DNA of 64,000 bases from Ralstonia wenshanensis. Its GTDB lineage: Bacteria; Pseudomonadota; Gammaproteobacteria; Burkholderiales; Burkholderiaceae. A program made the translations under genes and the position numbers. The DNA is taken from contig NZ_CP076412.1 in assembly GCF_021173085.1 (NCBI RefSeq), forward strand, positions 62,001 through 126,000, in the 5' to 3' direction. The first letter of the stretch is position 1; each line of letters starts with the position of its first letter. The notes below the pieces were generated by a model. The model was not told where the DNA came from. It saw only the letters and a program-made list of their open reading frames with translations, and searched no databases. This document shows positions 16,482 through 25,132 of this stretch, piece by piece.

Positions 16482-17965
16482 AAGCGGCGGCGTGGGCGAT
16501 AGGCATCGCGCTTGCGGTGTCGGGCTGCGCCGTCGGACCGGATTTTCAGGCGCCGCCGGCACCGGGCGTCGATCGCTATCTTCGTGACGGCAATCCTGCA
16601 CAGGGCACCTCCGCAGATGGCGTTGCGCAGCGCTTCACGGCGGCAACCGTGCCTGCCGACTGGTGGCGCGCCCTCGGCAGTCCGGCGCTTGATCAGGCCA
16701 TGGATGCCGCCATTACGGCCAATCCGAGCCTGCAGCAGGCAGAAGCCAACCTGCGCGCCGCGCAAGACCTGTTGCGAGCTGGCGCGGGCGTGTTCTACCC
16801 GCAGGTGGCGGGATCAGCCGATGTGTCGCGCCAGGCAGCGGTGCCCGCCAGGCTCGGCCAGACCGGGGCGCCAAGTCTTTTTACGCTGTGGACGCTGGGG
16901 GCATCCATCAGCTACGCGGTGGATATCTTTGGCGGCAATCGGCGTGCGGTGGAATCACTGGCGGCGCAAGCGGAGGGACAGAGGTACGCAGTGGCCGCCG
17001 CCTACCTCACCCTGACCGGCAATCTGGTGAACGCCGTGATCGCCCATGCCGCCTATCGGGCACAGATTGAAACCACGCGCAGCCTGATTGCCGTGGTGCG
17101 CGAGCAGGTGGAGATTGCGCACGCGCAGGTCGAAGCCGGCGTCATGGCACATGCCAGCGAGTTGAGCCTCGCTGCGCAATTGGCGTCGCTGGAGGCATCG
17201 CTGCCACCGCTGGAGCAGAAGCGCGACCAGGCTGCACATCTGCAGGCCGTGTTGACCGGCCGATTTCCTTCCGAAGCAGACGCTGTAGACGTCGCGCTCA
17301 ACGGGCTGCAGCTGCCGGCGGACCTGCCCAGGCTGGTGCCCTCTGAACTGGTGCGCCAGCGGCCCGACGTTCTGGCCGCACAGGCACGCCTGCACCAGGC
17401 CAGCGCCGAGGTCGGTGTTGCAACGGCGGCGATGCTGCCCAGCTTGACCTTGAGCGCAGACTACGCCCGAATGAGCGGCCGCAGCGCCGATCTGTTTGGT
17501 GCAAAGGCCGGCGCCTGGAGCGTGGGGGCAAGTCTTGTCGCCCCGCTGTTTGAGGGCGGCACCCTGTATTTCCGCCGTTCTGCATCCCGGCAGGCTTTGC
17601 AAGCCGCCGATGCCGGCTACCGGCAGGTCGTGCTCTCTTCGTTTGAACAGGTGGCCGATGTGCTGCGGGCGCTGGAACACGATGCCGCGCAGCTTGACGC
17701 ACAGTTGCGCGCGCAGACGGCCGCTAGTGCCGCACTCGAAGAGATCAACGCTGACTACCGTGCCGGTGTTAGCGGCTATCTGCAGGTGCTGAGTGCCGAC
17801 CTGCAGTATCAGCAAGCCGTGCTCGGCACGCTGCAGGTGCGTGCACAACGGCTGCAAGACACCGTGGCGCTGTTCCTTGCACTGGGCGGCGGCTGGCGTG
17901 ACGCCGGCGTTGAACCGCCGGTGGCGGGCACGCACGACAGCCGCCCAGGCAACGATGGCCGTTGA
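16478..17965 (+). CDS. Outer-membrane efflux lipoprotein (NodT/OprM family)
   Basis: 495 residues. Lipoprotein signal peptide with lipobox VSGCAVGPDF (acylated Cys near residue 17), then two outer-membrane-efflux repeats (about 60-245 and 260-465). PDVLAAQARLHQASAEVGVATAAMLPSL-type heptads in the second repeat are typical of NodT. It forms the TolC-like exit duct of the operon that begins at 13562. The last 25 residues are a hydrophilic tail. MgtA starts 74 bp downstream in the same direction. Confidence 0.92.
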   Translation: MKAAAWAIGIALAVSGCAVGPDFQAPPAPGVDRYLRDGNPAQGTSADGVAQRFTAATVPADWWRALGSPALDQAMDAAITANPSLQQAEANLRAAQDLLRAGAGVFYPQVAGSADVSRQAAVPARLGQTGAPSLFTLWTLGASISYAVDIFGGNRRAVESLAAQAEGQRYAVAAAYLTLTGNLVNAVIAHAAYRAQIETTRSLIAVVREQVEIAHAQVEAGVMAHASELSLAAQLASLEASLPPLEQKRDQAAHLQAVLTGRFPSEADAVDVALNGLQLPADLPRLVPSELVRQRPDVLAAQARLHQASAEVGVATAAMLPSLTLSADYARMSGRSADLFGAKAGAWSVGASLVAPLFEGGTLYFRRSASRQALQAADAGYRQVVLSSFEQVADVLRALEHDAAQLDAQLRAQTAASAALEEINADYRAGVSGYLQVLSADLQYQQAVLGTLQVRAQRLQDTVALFLALGGGWRDAGVEPPVAGTHDSRPGNDGR

Positions 17966-18038
17966 GTTGCGTCAAGGCCGGACGCACGTCCTGCGCTCTA
18001 ATGGTTTGCACATCCATCCGGTTTGCTCGCAATTTCCC

Positions 18039-20645
18039 ATGCACATCACGTCCGTGCCGTTTCCGCACTCGCCCGCCGACGATCTCTCGATGTGGTCGGC
18101 GCTTGCCTCGCAAGACGTGCTGGTGCGCCTCCAGACCCAGACGCACGGCCTGACGGAGGAGGCTGCCGCACAGCGCCTGCGTGAAAACGGCCTCAACCGC
18201 GTGGCCAATGGTCATCAAGAGGCCGTGCTGATTGAGTTGGCGCGCCGCTCGGTCAATCCGCTGAATCTGCTGCTCATCTCGCTGGCGGGCGTCTCGGCGG
18301 TGTTGGGCGATGTGCGGGCGGCGGTGCTGATTGCCGTCATGGTGGTGCTGAGCGTGGTGCTGGGCTTTCTGCAGGAGCATCGCTCGAACCGGGCGGCGGA
18401 GGCACTGCGGCGCATGGTGCATACCACGGCAACGGTACGTCGCATCGGTTCCGATGGCGCCGAAGCGAGCCAGGAAATCCCGATCGAGCAACTGGTGCCG
18501 GGCGATATCGTCCAGCTTTCGGCCGGTGACATGGTCCCGGCCGACTTGCGGCTGCTCAGTGCGAAGGATGTGTTCGTCAACCAGTCGGCCCTGACTGGCG
18601 AAGCCATGCCACAGGAAAAGCATGCGGAGCCTTCCGACAGTCATCCTGCGGCAGATTTCGACCGGCCCAACCTGTGCTTCATGGGCAGCGCCGTGGTGAG
18701 CGGCTACGCCACGGCCGTTGTCTTGACCACCGGGCACCGCACCGCCTTTGGCCATGTGGCCAACCTGATTGCCGCCCAACGCGTGCAGACCAGCTTTGAT
18801 CGCGGCATTACCCGATTCACGTGGCTGATGCTGACGTTGATCCTGGTGATGGCGCCCACGGTGTTTCTCATCAACGGGCTCACCAAGGGCAACTGGTTCG
18901 AGGCGCTGTTGTTTGCGGTGGCCGTGGCCGTGGGCCTCACGCCCGAGATGCTGCCCATGATCGTGACGGTCAATCTGGCCAAGGGCGCCATCGCCATGTC
19001 GCGCAAGAAAGTCATCGTCAAGCGGCTCAACGCCATCCAGAACTTTGGTGCGATGGATGTACTGTGCACCGACAAGACGGGCACGCTCACGCAAGACCGC
19101 ATCATCCTCAAGCATCACCTGGATTTGCGCGGTGAAGAATCCGACCAGGTGCTGGAGTACGCGTTTCTTAACAGCTTCTATCAGTCGGGCCTGAAGAACC
19201 TGCTGGACGTGGCTGTGCTCAAGCATGTGGAGCTGGAACAGCGCCTGGATGTGCATGCGCGGTTCCAGAAGATCGATGAGCTGCCGTTTGACTTCGAGCG
19301 TCGGCGCATGTCGGTGGTGCTGGCGCAGGACGACGGCACGCATGTGCTGATCTGCAAGGGGGCAGTGGAAGAAGTGCTGGCCGTCAGTGCGCGTTACGTG
19401 AGCGGCGACGAGGCTGGCCCGCTGGAGGCAAGCCACCTCCAAGATACGCGGCAACTGGCGGAGAACCTCAACGCCGACGGCTTCCGTGTCGTGGCGGTTG
19501 CGTACAAGGAGATGCCGCCCGAGCAAAGCCAGTACGCCGTGACGGACGAGTCGGGATTGACGTTGCTGGGGTATATCGCCTTTCTTGACCCGCCACGTGA
19601 TACGGCCGCACCCGCCATTGCCGCATTGAAGGCCCGCGGCGTAGCGGTCAAGATCCTGACGGGGGACAACGCCATTGTTGCGCGCAAGATCTGTCGCGAG
19701 GTCGGGATCGCCGTGGAGCCCGTGGTGCTCGGGACCGAGTTGGCCGCCATGTCACCCGAGCAGATGGCCGAGGTGGCCGAGCGCGCATCTGTGTTCGCCA
19801 AGGTGTCGCCGGCGCAAAAGGCGGCCATTGTCGAGGCACTGCACCGCAGGGGCCACGTCGTGGGCTTCCTGGGTGACGGCATTAACGACGGGCCGGCGCT
19901 CAAGGCCGCGGATGTCGGCATCTCCGTGGATAGCGCTGTCGATATTGCCAAGGAGTCCGCCGACATCATCCTGCTGGAGAAAAGCCTGGCCGTGCTGGGC
20001 GAGGGCGTGACGGAAGGGCGCAAGGTGTTCGGCAACATCGTCAAGTACATCAAGATGGGCGCCAGCTCGAACTTCGGAAACATGTTCAGCGTGCTGGGCG
20101 CCAGCCTGTTTCTGCCCTTTCTGCCAATGGCGCCCGTGCAGGTGTTGCTCAACAACCTGCTCTACGACTTTTCGCAAACCGCCATCCCGACCGACAACGT
20201 AGACGACGACTATCTCGTCAAACCACGACGATGGGAGATCGGCAGCATCTTGAAGTTCATGCTGTACATGGGGCCTGTCAGTTCGCTGTTTGATTTCGCG
20301 ACCTATGCGCTGCTGCTCGGCGTCTTTCACGCGTGGGCCGATCCAGCGCTGTTCCAGTCCGGGTGGTTTGTTGAATCGCTGCTCACGCAGACGCTCATCA
20401 TCCATATCATCCGCACGGCCAAGGTGCCGTTCGTGCAAAGCCGGGCGAGCACCGCCCTGGTGCTGACCAGCATTGCCATTGCCTGCGTGGGTATCGCCAT
20501 GCCGTTGACACCGGTCGGGGCGCTGTTCGGCTTTACGCCGCTGCCGGCAGCCTACTGGCCCTGCCTGGCAGCGATCGTTCTCGTCTACGGCTTGTGTGCC
20601 TACGTGATGAAAGCCTGGTACGTGCGCAGATACGGTCTGGATTGA
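18039..20645 (+). CDS. mgtA: Magnesium-importing P-type ATPase, MgtA type
   Basis: 868 residues, P3B-type. Actuator motif LTGEAMP near 190, phosphorylated Asp345 in CTDKTGTLTQD, hinge motif GDGINDGPALKAADVG near 610, and the membrane motif GLTPEMLPMIV typical of MgtA/MgtB. C-terminal spans include NNLLYDFSQTAIPTDNVD. It moves Mg2+ into the cytoplasm. The open frame continues 82 codons upstream over the previous gene; the ATG at 18039 begins the MgtA-like N-terminus. The 5-prime leader is short (74 bp), so a long riboswitch-type leader is absent. It meets the phosphoribosyltransferase gene tail to tail. Confidence 0.92.
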   Translation: MHITSVPFPHSPADDLSMWSALASQDVLVRLQTQTHGLTEEAAAQRLRENGLNRVANGHQEAVLIELARRSVNPLNLLLISLAGVSAVLGDVRAAVLIAVMVVLSVVLGFLQEHRSNRAAEALRRMVHTTATVRRIGSDGAEASQEIPIEQLVPGDIVQLSAGDMVPADLRLLSAKDVFVNQSALTGEAMPQEKHAEPSDSHPAADFDRPNLCFMGSAVVSGYATAVVLTTGHRTAFGHVANLIAAQRVQTSFDRGITRFTWLMLTLILVMAPTVFLINGLTKGNWFEALLFAVAVAVGLTPEMLPMIVTVNLAKGAIAMSRKKVIVKRLNAIQNFGAMDVLCTDKTGTLTQDRIILKHHLDLRGEESDQVLEYAFLNSFYQSGLKNLLDVAVLKHVELEQRLDVHARFQKIDELPFDFERRRMSVVLAQDDGTHVLICKGAVEEVLAVSARYVSGDEAGPLEASHLQDTRQLAENLNADGFRVVAVAYKEMPPEQSQYAVTDESGLTLLGYIAFLDPPRDTAAPAIAALKARGVAVKILTGDNAIVARKICREVGIAVEPVVLGTELAAMSPEQMAEVAERASVFAKVSPAQKAAIVEALHRRGHVVGFLGDGINDGPALKAADVGISVDSAVDIAKESADIILLEKSLAVLGEGVTEGRKVFGNIVKYIKMGASSNFGNMFSVLGASLFLPFLPMAPVQVLLNNLLYDFSQTAIPTDNVDDDYLVKPRRWEIGSILKFMLYMGPVSSLFDFATYALLLGVFHAWADPALFQSGWFVESLLTQTLIIHIIRTAKVPFVQSRASTALVLTSIAIACVGIAMPLTPVGALFGFTPLPAAYWPCLAAIVLVYGLCAYVMKAWYVRRYGLD

Positions 20646-20655
20646 GCCGGTCGTG

Positions 20656-21306
20656 TCAGCCGGCCTGGCGCTCGGTTTGCGGGGCCACGCCCAGCGCAGC
20701 ACGCACTTCGGCGTCTTCCACCTGAGGAAAATCGGCGTAATACAAGCCGACCGCGCGGAAGCCTTGCGGCGCGTAGAGGCAGACGACCTCATCGGCCAGC
20801 GGTCGGATTTCCTCCAGGCTGTCCGGTGCCGCCACGGGGACGGCGCAGATGAGGCGTTGCGGATGGCGCTGGCGTATGGCGTGGAGTGCTGCCTTCATGG
20901 AAGCCCCGGTTGCCAGCCCATCATCGACCACGATCACGACGCGTCCTTCTACGTCATACGGACCGCGGTTCGGGGTATAGAGCGCACGGCGCCGACGGAT
21001 GACGTCCATCTGTTCGGCGCTTTCCTGTTCGAGGTATGTGGTGTCCGCGCCAATGCGGCTGGCATAGGGTGCGAAGTAAGTCCAGCCGCCTTCTTCCACT
21101 GAGCCGACAGCCAGTTCAGGGTTGAACGGTGCGCCGAGCTTGCGAACCAGCACCACATCAAGCTGACCGCCGAGTGCGTGCGCGATGAGTGCGCCCATTG
21201 GAACCGCACCCCGTGGGATGGCCAATACCAGCGGGTGCATGTCCCTGTACTTCTCCAGTGCCTGCGCGAGCATACGCGCTGCATCCAATCGATCTTTGAA
21301 TCGCAT
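20656..21306 (-). CDS. Phosphoribosyltransferase-domain protein
   Basis: 216 residues, type I PRTase fold with the PRPP-binding loop VVIVVDDGLATGASM at about 120-134. The flexible-loop region and the hood domain differ from known purine or pyrimidine PRTases; similar proteins are often fused to or beside dienelactone-hydrolase-like proteins, exactly as here. No substrate can be named. It is last in the four-gene operon phasin-CBS-hydrolase-PRTase, starting 4 bp after the hydrolase stop with GAGGT before the ATG. Confidence 0.86.
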   Translation of the reverse strand: MRFKDRLDAARMLAQALEKYRDMHPLVLAIPRGAVPMGALIAHALGGQLDVVLVRKLGAPFNPELAVGSVEEGGWTYFAPYASRIGADTTYLEQESAEQMDVIRRRRALYTPNRGPYDVEGRVVIVVDDGLATGASMKAALHAIRQRHPQRLICAVPVAAPDSLEEIRPLADEVVCLYAPQGFRAVGLYYADFPQVEDAEVRAALGVAPQTERQAG

Positions 21307-21310
21307 GGGG

Positions 21311-21994
21311 CTACCTCGCGTGTCGGTGAGGTTGGGAGGTTGCATTCAGGTGGCGGACAAACCACGCTCGCGCCAGCTCGGCCACCTGTTCGAGCGCGCC
21401 TTCCTCTTCAAAAAGGTGCGTTGCGTGGGGCACGGTCTCCAGGGCTTTCTCGCAATGCATCTGGCTCAGGGCCTGCCGGTTCAGATCGAGAACGTCCAAA
21501 TCGGCTGCACCAACGATCAGCAAGGTCGGACAGGCGAGATTGCTTAGCGCACGTTGGCCAGCAAGATCGGGGCGACCGCCGCGGCTGACGACCGCTTCGA
21601 TCGGGCAGGCGTCGTCCTGTTCGGCCGCCGCCAGGATCGCGGCTGCGGCGCCTGTACTGGCGCCGAAGTAGCCGAGGCGCAACCTGCGTTCGCGCGCGAT
21701 GCTGCCTACCGCGTGTGTGGCTGTATGCAGACGCCGTGCCAGAAGGTCGATATCGAACCGGCACGACGCATGCGACGCTTCTTCCGCACTCAACAGATCA
21801 AAGAGCAGCGTGCCCAGGCCGGCGGCATGGAGCTGATGCGCAACGTATTGGTTGCGCGGACTGTGCCTTGAGCTTCCGCTGCCATGCGCAAAGATCACCA
21901 GGCCGGTTGCATTGCCCGGGCAGTCCAGCGTGCCTTCCAGCACTGCGTCGTCCGCCACGATATCCATGCTGAGAGAAAGCGGCTCGGGATTCAT
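21311..21994 (-). CDS. Alpha/beta hydrolase (dienelactone-hydrolase-like)
   Basis: 227 residues. Nucleophile elbow G-x-S-x-G within LGYFGASTGAAAA (Ser near residue 117), oxyanion region FAHGSGSSRHSPRN, acid in the IVGAADLDVL region, and His in PHATHLFEEEGA near 200. Homologues occur as stand-alone proteins or as fusions with the type of PRTase encoded immediately downstream, so the pair probably works together on an unknown ester or thioester. It lies 35 bp downstream of the CBS gene in the same operon. Confidence 0.84.
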   Translation of the reverse strand: MNPEPLSLSMDIVADDAVLEGTLDCPGNATGLVIFAHGSGSSRHSPRNQYVAHQLHAAGLGTLLFDLLSAEEASHASCRFDIDLLARRLHTATHAVGSIARERRLRLGYFGASTGAAAAILAAAEQDDACPIEAVVSRGGRPDLAGQRALSNLACPTLLIVGAADLDVLDLNRQALSQMHCEKALETVPHATHLFEEEGALEQVAELARAWFVRHLNATSQPHRHAR

Positions 21995-22029
21995 GGGAGA
22001 TGTCTTCCTGAAGTGGGGTGGCCGCCGGA

Positions 22030-22494
22030 TTACACGCTCAGCGGCGGCTGGACGCTACCGGTCGTCTCGCGCTCACGCTCGTTATGAACAAGCCGGGCGA
22101 TGAGGCTCCATTCGGTGGCCATTGCGCCGAGCACATCGTCCAAAGACAGCACGCCCACCAGCGCACCGTCGGACGTCACTCCAACACGCCGCACGCCGCA
22201 TGAGAGCATCTCCTGCAACGCGTCGCTCAGGCTTGCCTCGAGCGGTACGTTGGAGATGCCCCGACTCATCACATCGGCCACACAGGTCTGCGATGGGCTC
22301 ACCCCAACCGCAACCGCATCAAGCACGATGTCGCGATCCGTGACAACGCCGATCGCGCGGGGCCCAGACGGGGTGTTCTCCGTCACGACTAGCGCACCGA
22401 CATGCTTCTGGCGCATCTGCTGTGCCGCCTCCTGAAGCGTGCAAGAAAGCGGAATGTGTACTGCATTGTGTGAATAGACGTCCTGAACTCGCAT
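22030..22494 (-). CDS. CBS-pair domain protein
   Basis: 154 residues, two CBS motifs (IGVVTDRDIVLDAVA and LVGVLSLDDVLGAMATEW), predicted adenine-nucleotide sensor. It is a paralogue of the protein at 5750: both begin MRV-D/Q-x-x, share the GVVTDRDIV core and the L-S-L-D-D end. The ATG at 22494 follows GGAG. It lies between phasin and hydrolase genes in an operon likely started by the FNR-like site at 23097. Confidence 0.92.
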   Translation of the reverse strand: MRVQDVYSHNAVHIPLSCTLQEAAQQMRQKHVGALVVTENTPSGPRAIGVVTDRDIVLDAVAVGVSPSQTCVADVMSRGISNVPLEASLSDALQEMLSCGVRRVGVTSDGALVGVLSLDDVLGAMATEWSLIARLVHNERERETTGSVQPPLSV

Positions 22495-22516
22495 GATGGG
22501 CTCCTTGGCGTGTTGA

Positions 22517-23005
22517 TCAGGCGGCTTTTTCGGCTCTTGCCGTCGTGGAACGTGCCAATCCGTTCTTCTTCGCTTCGGAGTCTGGCGGAGCCATGAGGTT
22601 GAAGCTGTCAAAGAAGGCCTTCAGCGAATCGGAGGACGCGGCAAACAACTGTGAGGAAGAGGTTTGGCCTTCGGGTTGCTGCATCTGCTGGGTCCACTCC
22701 GTCAACCGACGAAAATAGGCTGCCTGCAGCTTGTTCGTGAACTCGGCCCAGGTCTTCAGTGCGTTGGCGCCGTGGCTTGACTGCATCTTCATGAAGATGC
22801 CTTGTGCAGTGGCCAGCGATGTCCAGTCATGCGTGCCGCTCAGTTCATGTTCGAGCTCACGCACATCCTCCAGCGCAGCCTCGGCCAGCTTGAGCCGGAA
22901 ATGGGCCAGGTCGATCTGCGCCTCGAGCATGAAGCTGGCGGTGCGGCTCATCTCGCGCATGACGGCGCATGCCACGTTGCATGCCATATCAGCAGGTTGT
23001 TGCAT
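22517..23005 (-). CDS. Phasin-family protein
   Basis: 162 residues, all-helical and amphipathic, with the phasin pattern (ALEDVRELEHELSG, SLATAQGIFMKMQSSHGANALKTWAEFT). Phasins coat polyhydroxybutyrate granules and limit their size. A second phasin with the same architecture is encoded at 35247. It is the first gene of a four-gene minus-strand operon. An FNR-like site (TTGATGTGGCGCAA) is centred 98 bp upstream, consistent with carbon storage as a reductant sink when oxygen is short. Confidence 0.85.
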   Translation of the reverse strand: MQQPADMACNVACAVMREMSRTASFMLEAQIDLAHFRLKLAEAALEDVRELEHELSGTHDWTSLATAQGIFMKMQSSHGANALKTWAEFTNKLQAAYFRRLTEWTQQMQQPEGQTSSSQLFAASSDSLKAFFDSFNLMAPPDSEAKKNGLARSTTARAEKAA

Positions 23006-23096
23006 TGTGATCTCCGGTGGGGTCTTGGCGGGCAGGTGAGGGAGGCCGCCGAATCAGGTGTCCATATGCAGCGTAGGCACTTTGCAGTTGGGTGCG

Positions 23097-23110
23097 TTGA
23101 TGTGGCGCAA
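23097..23110 (-). promoter_or_regulatory. FNR-like site TTGATGTGGCGCAA
   Basis: Perfect left half and a degenerate right half, 98 bp before the phasin operon. The same ...CGCAA right half occurs before the second phasin gene (35752), which argues for a shared element. Confidence 0.4.
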
Positions 23111-23190
23111 ATTGGCGGCCGCGCGTGAAACACCATCGCTACGGTGCTTGATCTCAGGGCGCTTGGGTGCCTGAGCACGCCCAAACGGAA

Positions 23191-24741
23191 TCACCGTTCT
23201 GTGCCTCTGATGTAGGGCACCACGTTGGATATCTCGCCGGGGATCACATGCGCTCGCTCTTCCACGTTGAGCGGCTGCTGTGTGGCGATCTGGGCATCCA
23301 GCACGTGCAGGTCCGCCTCCGATGCGTCGGCCCCGCTGCGCATGCGATTGCGGATACGCATGCGCAGCGTGTCGACGTCGGCCATGCAGTCCGCGATGGC
23401 CAGGGCCACGCCCAATCGGCGGGCCAGTGAGAAGAAACGTCGGCGCTGGCGCTCGGCCAGGAACGTGGCATCCGCAATCATCGGAAAACCGGCGCCTACC
23501 CCCAGCTTGCAGACAGCGGCAAGGCGCCGATAGGTACGTTCGACTGCGCGCGGCAGGTAGCGGTCGACGGCGGCGGGATGCCCGACGCGCTGGCGTTCGA
23601 CGTCGGAGCGCACGCGAATCATCCCTTCTGCTTCGGCAAGCTGTTCTGCGCGGGTGGATTTTCCGCTGCCAGAAAGGCCATGCATGAGAAGAATGCAGGC
23701 ATCGTTTCGGCAGAGCAGCTCACTAGACAGGTTGAGCATGCGGCGTGCCTCGCCGCGCGGCCTGGCAGCCAGGTCGGGGGTTCCCTCCAACTGATGGGCG
23801 CGCTCCAGCAGCACACGGGCACGCACGAGCGCGCGCATCGATGCGTAGAAGGGCAGGACTGCCAGCCCGCCATAGTCGCCGCATCGCTCGAGATAACGGT
23901 TGATCAGGCGATACGCCATCGCATGCAGGCCCGCTGCGAGCAAGTCCATGAACAGAAACGCCGTGTCGTACATGGTGTCGATCCGACGAAGCGACGCAGA
24001 GAATTCCAGGCAGTCGAACGGCGTCGGTTGGCCATGGATCAGTACGATGTTGCCCAGGTGAAGGTCGCCATGGCATTCGCGGATATGGAGGCTGCGCCGG
24101 CGAGACGCGAATGTCGCTTCCAGGCGACTTGCATGCTGACGAAGCAGCGTTACCGTGGCCGCTGCAATCTGGGGTTCCGTGGTGAGGGCAATCACCCCCG
24201 CTGCGCAGTCCTCAAGCGTGCGCTGAATGCTTGCGGGTGTGCCATCGTCTGAGCCTGAGCCGCAGACAGGCGCGGTTGCGTGGAAGTCTGCGATCAGGTC
24301 GGCCAGTGCGTCGATCTCCCTCGCGCGTAGGCGCCCATCACGCGCCAATGCACTGAGCAAGTCCTGCTGGGCAAAGCGGCGCATGCAGACCGCGTACTCA
24401 CAGGGCGTGCCTTGCCCACCGACGTGGAGCCCGCCCGTGGCCGGATCATGCGATATCGGCACCACGCCAAGGTATAGCGCAGGAGCAAGGCGGCGGTTCA
24501 GGCGCCATTCCTCCTCGCAATCGAATTGCCGCGCACGGAGTGTCGAAAAATCGACGAAGTCCAGCTTGATCGGCTTGCGCACCTTGTATGCAAATTCTCC
24601 GGCCAGGAAGACCCACGACAGATGGGTTTCGATCATCTGCAGATCCGCAGCGGGGTGTGGATACGATGCTGCTTCGAGCATCCGCGTCACCAACGCTTCT
24701 GGTGGCTGCGAACATGGAATGGTGGTGGCTTGTTCGGCCAT
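23191..24741 (-). CDS. Two-domain protein: APH-like kinase fused to AAA/P-loop kinase
   Basis: 516 residues. The N-terminal 330 residues resemble an aminoglycoside-phosphotransferase/choline-kinase fold (catalytic ECHGDLHLGNIVL near 240, metal site FDCLEFS). The C-terminal 170 residues are a zeta-toxin/gluconate-kinase-like P-loop domain (Walker A MHGLSGSGKST, then IADATFLAERQRRRF). Such bifunctional proteins are widespread and uncharacterised; an antibiotic-resistance function should not be assumed. Start ATG at 24741; an extra 33 codons upstream are open but lack homology features. An FNR-type site is centred 66 bp upstream. Confidence 0.85.
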   Translation of the reverse strand: MAEQATTIPCSQPPEALVTRMLEAASYPHPAADLQMIETHLSWVFLAGEFAYKVRKPIKLDFVDFSTLRARQFDCEEEWRLNRRLAPALYLGVVPISHDPATGGLHVGGQGTPCEYAVCMRRFAQQDLLSALARDGRLRAREIDALADLIADFHATAPVCGSGSDDGTPASIQRTLEDCAAGVIALTTEPQIAAATVTLLRQHASRLEATFASRRRSLHIRECHGDLHLGNIVLIHGQPTPFDCLEFSASLRRIDTMYDTAFLFMDLLAAGLHAMAYRLINRYLERCGDYGGLAVLPFYASMRALVRARVLLERAHQLEGTPDLAARPRGEARRMLNLSSELLCRNDACILLMHGLSGSGKSTRAEQLAEAEGMIRVRSDVERQRVGHPAAVDRYLPRAVERTYRRLAAVCKLGVGAGFPMIADATFLAERQRRRFFSLARRLGVALAIADCMADVDTLRMRIRNRMRSGADASEADLHVLDAQIATQQPLNVEERAHVIPGEISNVVPYIRGTER

Positions 24742-24799
24742 ACGCGGTTTTCGCCTCCGGATAGAGAAGGTCAATATCGCGCGGTGGCTGCCATGCGCC

Positions 24800-24813
24800 C
24801 TGACGTAGATCAA
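24800..24813. promoter_or_regulatory. FNR-type box CTGACGTAGATCAA
   Basis: Two mismatches to TTGAT-N4-ATCAA, in the divergent gap between the APH/P-loop kinase gene (66 bp away) and the decayed alcohol dehydrogenase (61 bp away). It could serve both, and after decay of the latter it may still drive the nitroreductase gene downstream. Confidence 0.5.
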
Positions 24814-24867
24814 CGTCCGCACGGGTCGGTTGCCTAGCATGGAGTCATCGTCTTCTTGGGGTTCCCC

Positions 24868-25085
24868 ATGAAAGCACTCGTCTACGAAGGGCCCGGCAAG
24901 ATCACCCTTGCCGACAAGCCGAAACCGGTACTGCAGGCACCGATCTGCACATCATCAAGGGCGATGTGCCGACCCGCGAAGCAGGGCGCACGCTGGGCCA
25001 CGAAGGCGTGGGGGTGGAGCCGGTCGGCGCTGCCTTCCGCAACGCCACGAAGACTCAGGCGCTCAAGGTGATCATCGCCGCCTAG
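24868..25085 (+). pseudogene. Remnant of a zinc-dependent alcohol dehydrogenase
   Basis: The first 24 codons (MKALVYEGPGKITLADKPKP) are the N-terminus of an MDR alcohol dehydrogenase. The frame then shifts at about 24940; the family sequence resumes in another frame as GTDLHIIKGDVPTREAGRTLGHEGVG. It then jumps to a C-terminal end NATKTQALKVIIAA followed by TAG at 25083. So about 300 of 350 codons are gone, by at least two internal deletions. An apparent 71-codon frame is the frameshifted reading. An FNR-type box still lies 61 bp upstream. Confidence 0.8.
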
Positions 25086-25132
25086 GCGGCCAAACATGTT
25101 CGATGGATTTTCAGTTTGATGAGGTGAATGCC

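Noticed and set aside
17769-19526. 585-codon minus-strand open frame opposite mgtA
   Set aside because: Composition (His, Arg, Gln-rich) is typical of antisense to a GC-rich gene; it crosses two well-supported plus-strand genes.
20653-20670. TGTCAG-N4-CCTGGC near the end of mgtA as a fourth palindrome
   Set aside because: Arms do not match, and it overlaps the 3-prime end of the phosphoribosyltransferase gene.
23191-24741. Aminoglycoside resistance function for the APH-like fusion
   Set aside because: The APH-like fold is shared by many small-molecule kinases, and the P-loop kinase fusion is a common chromosomal protein of unknown role.
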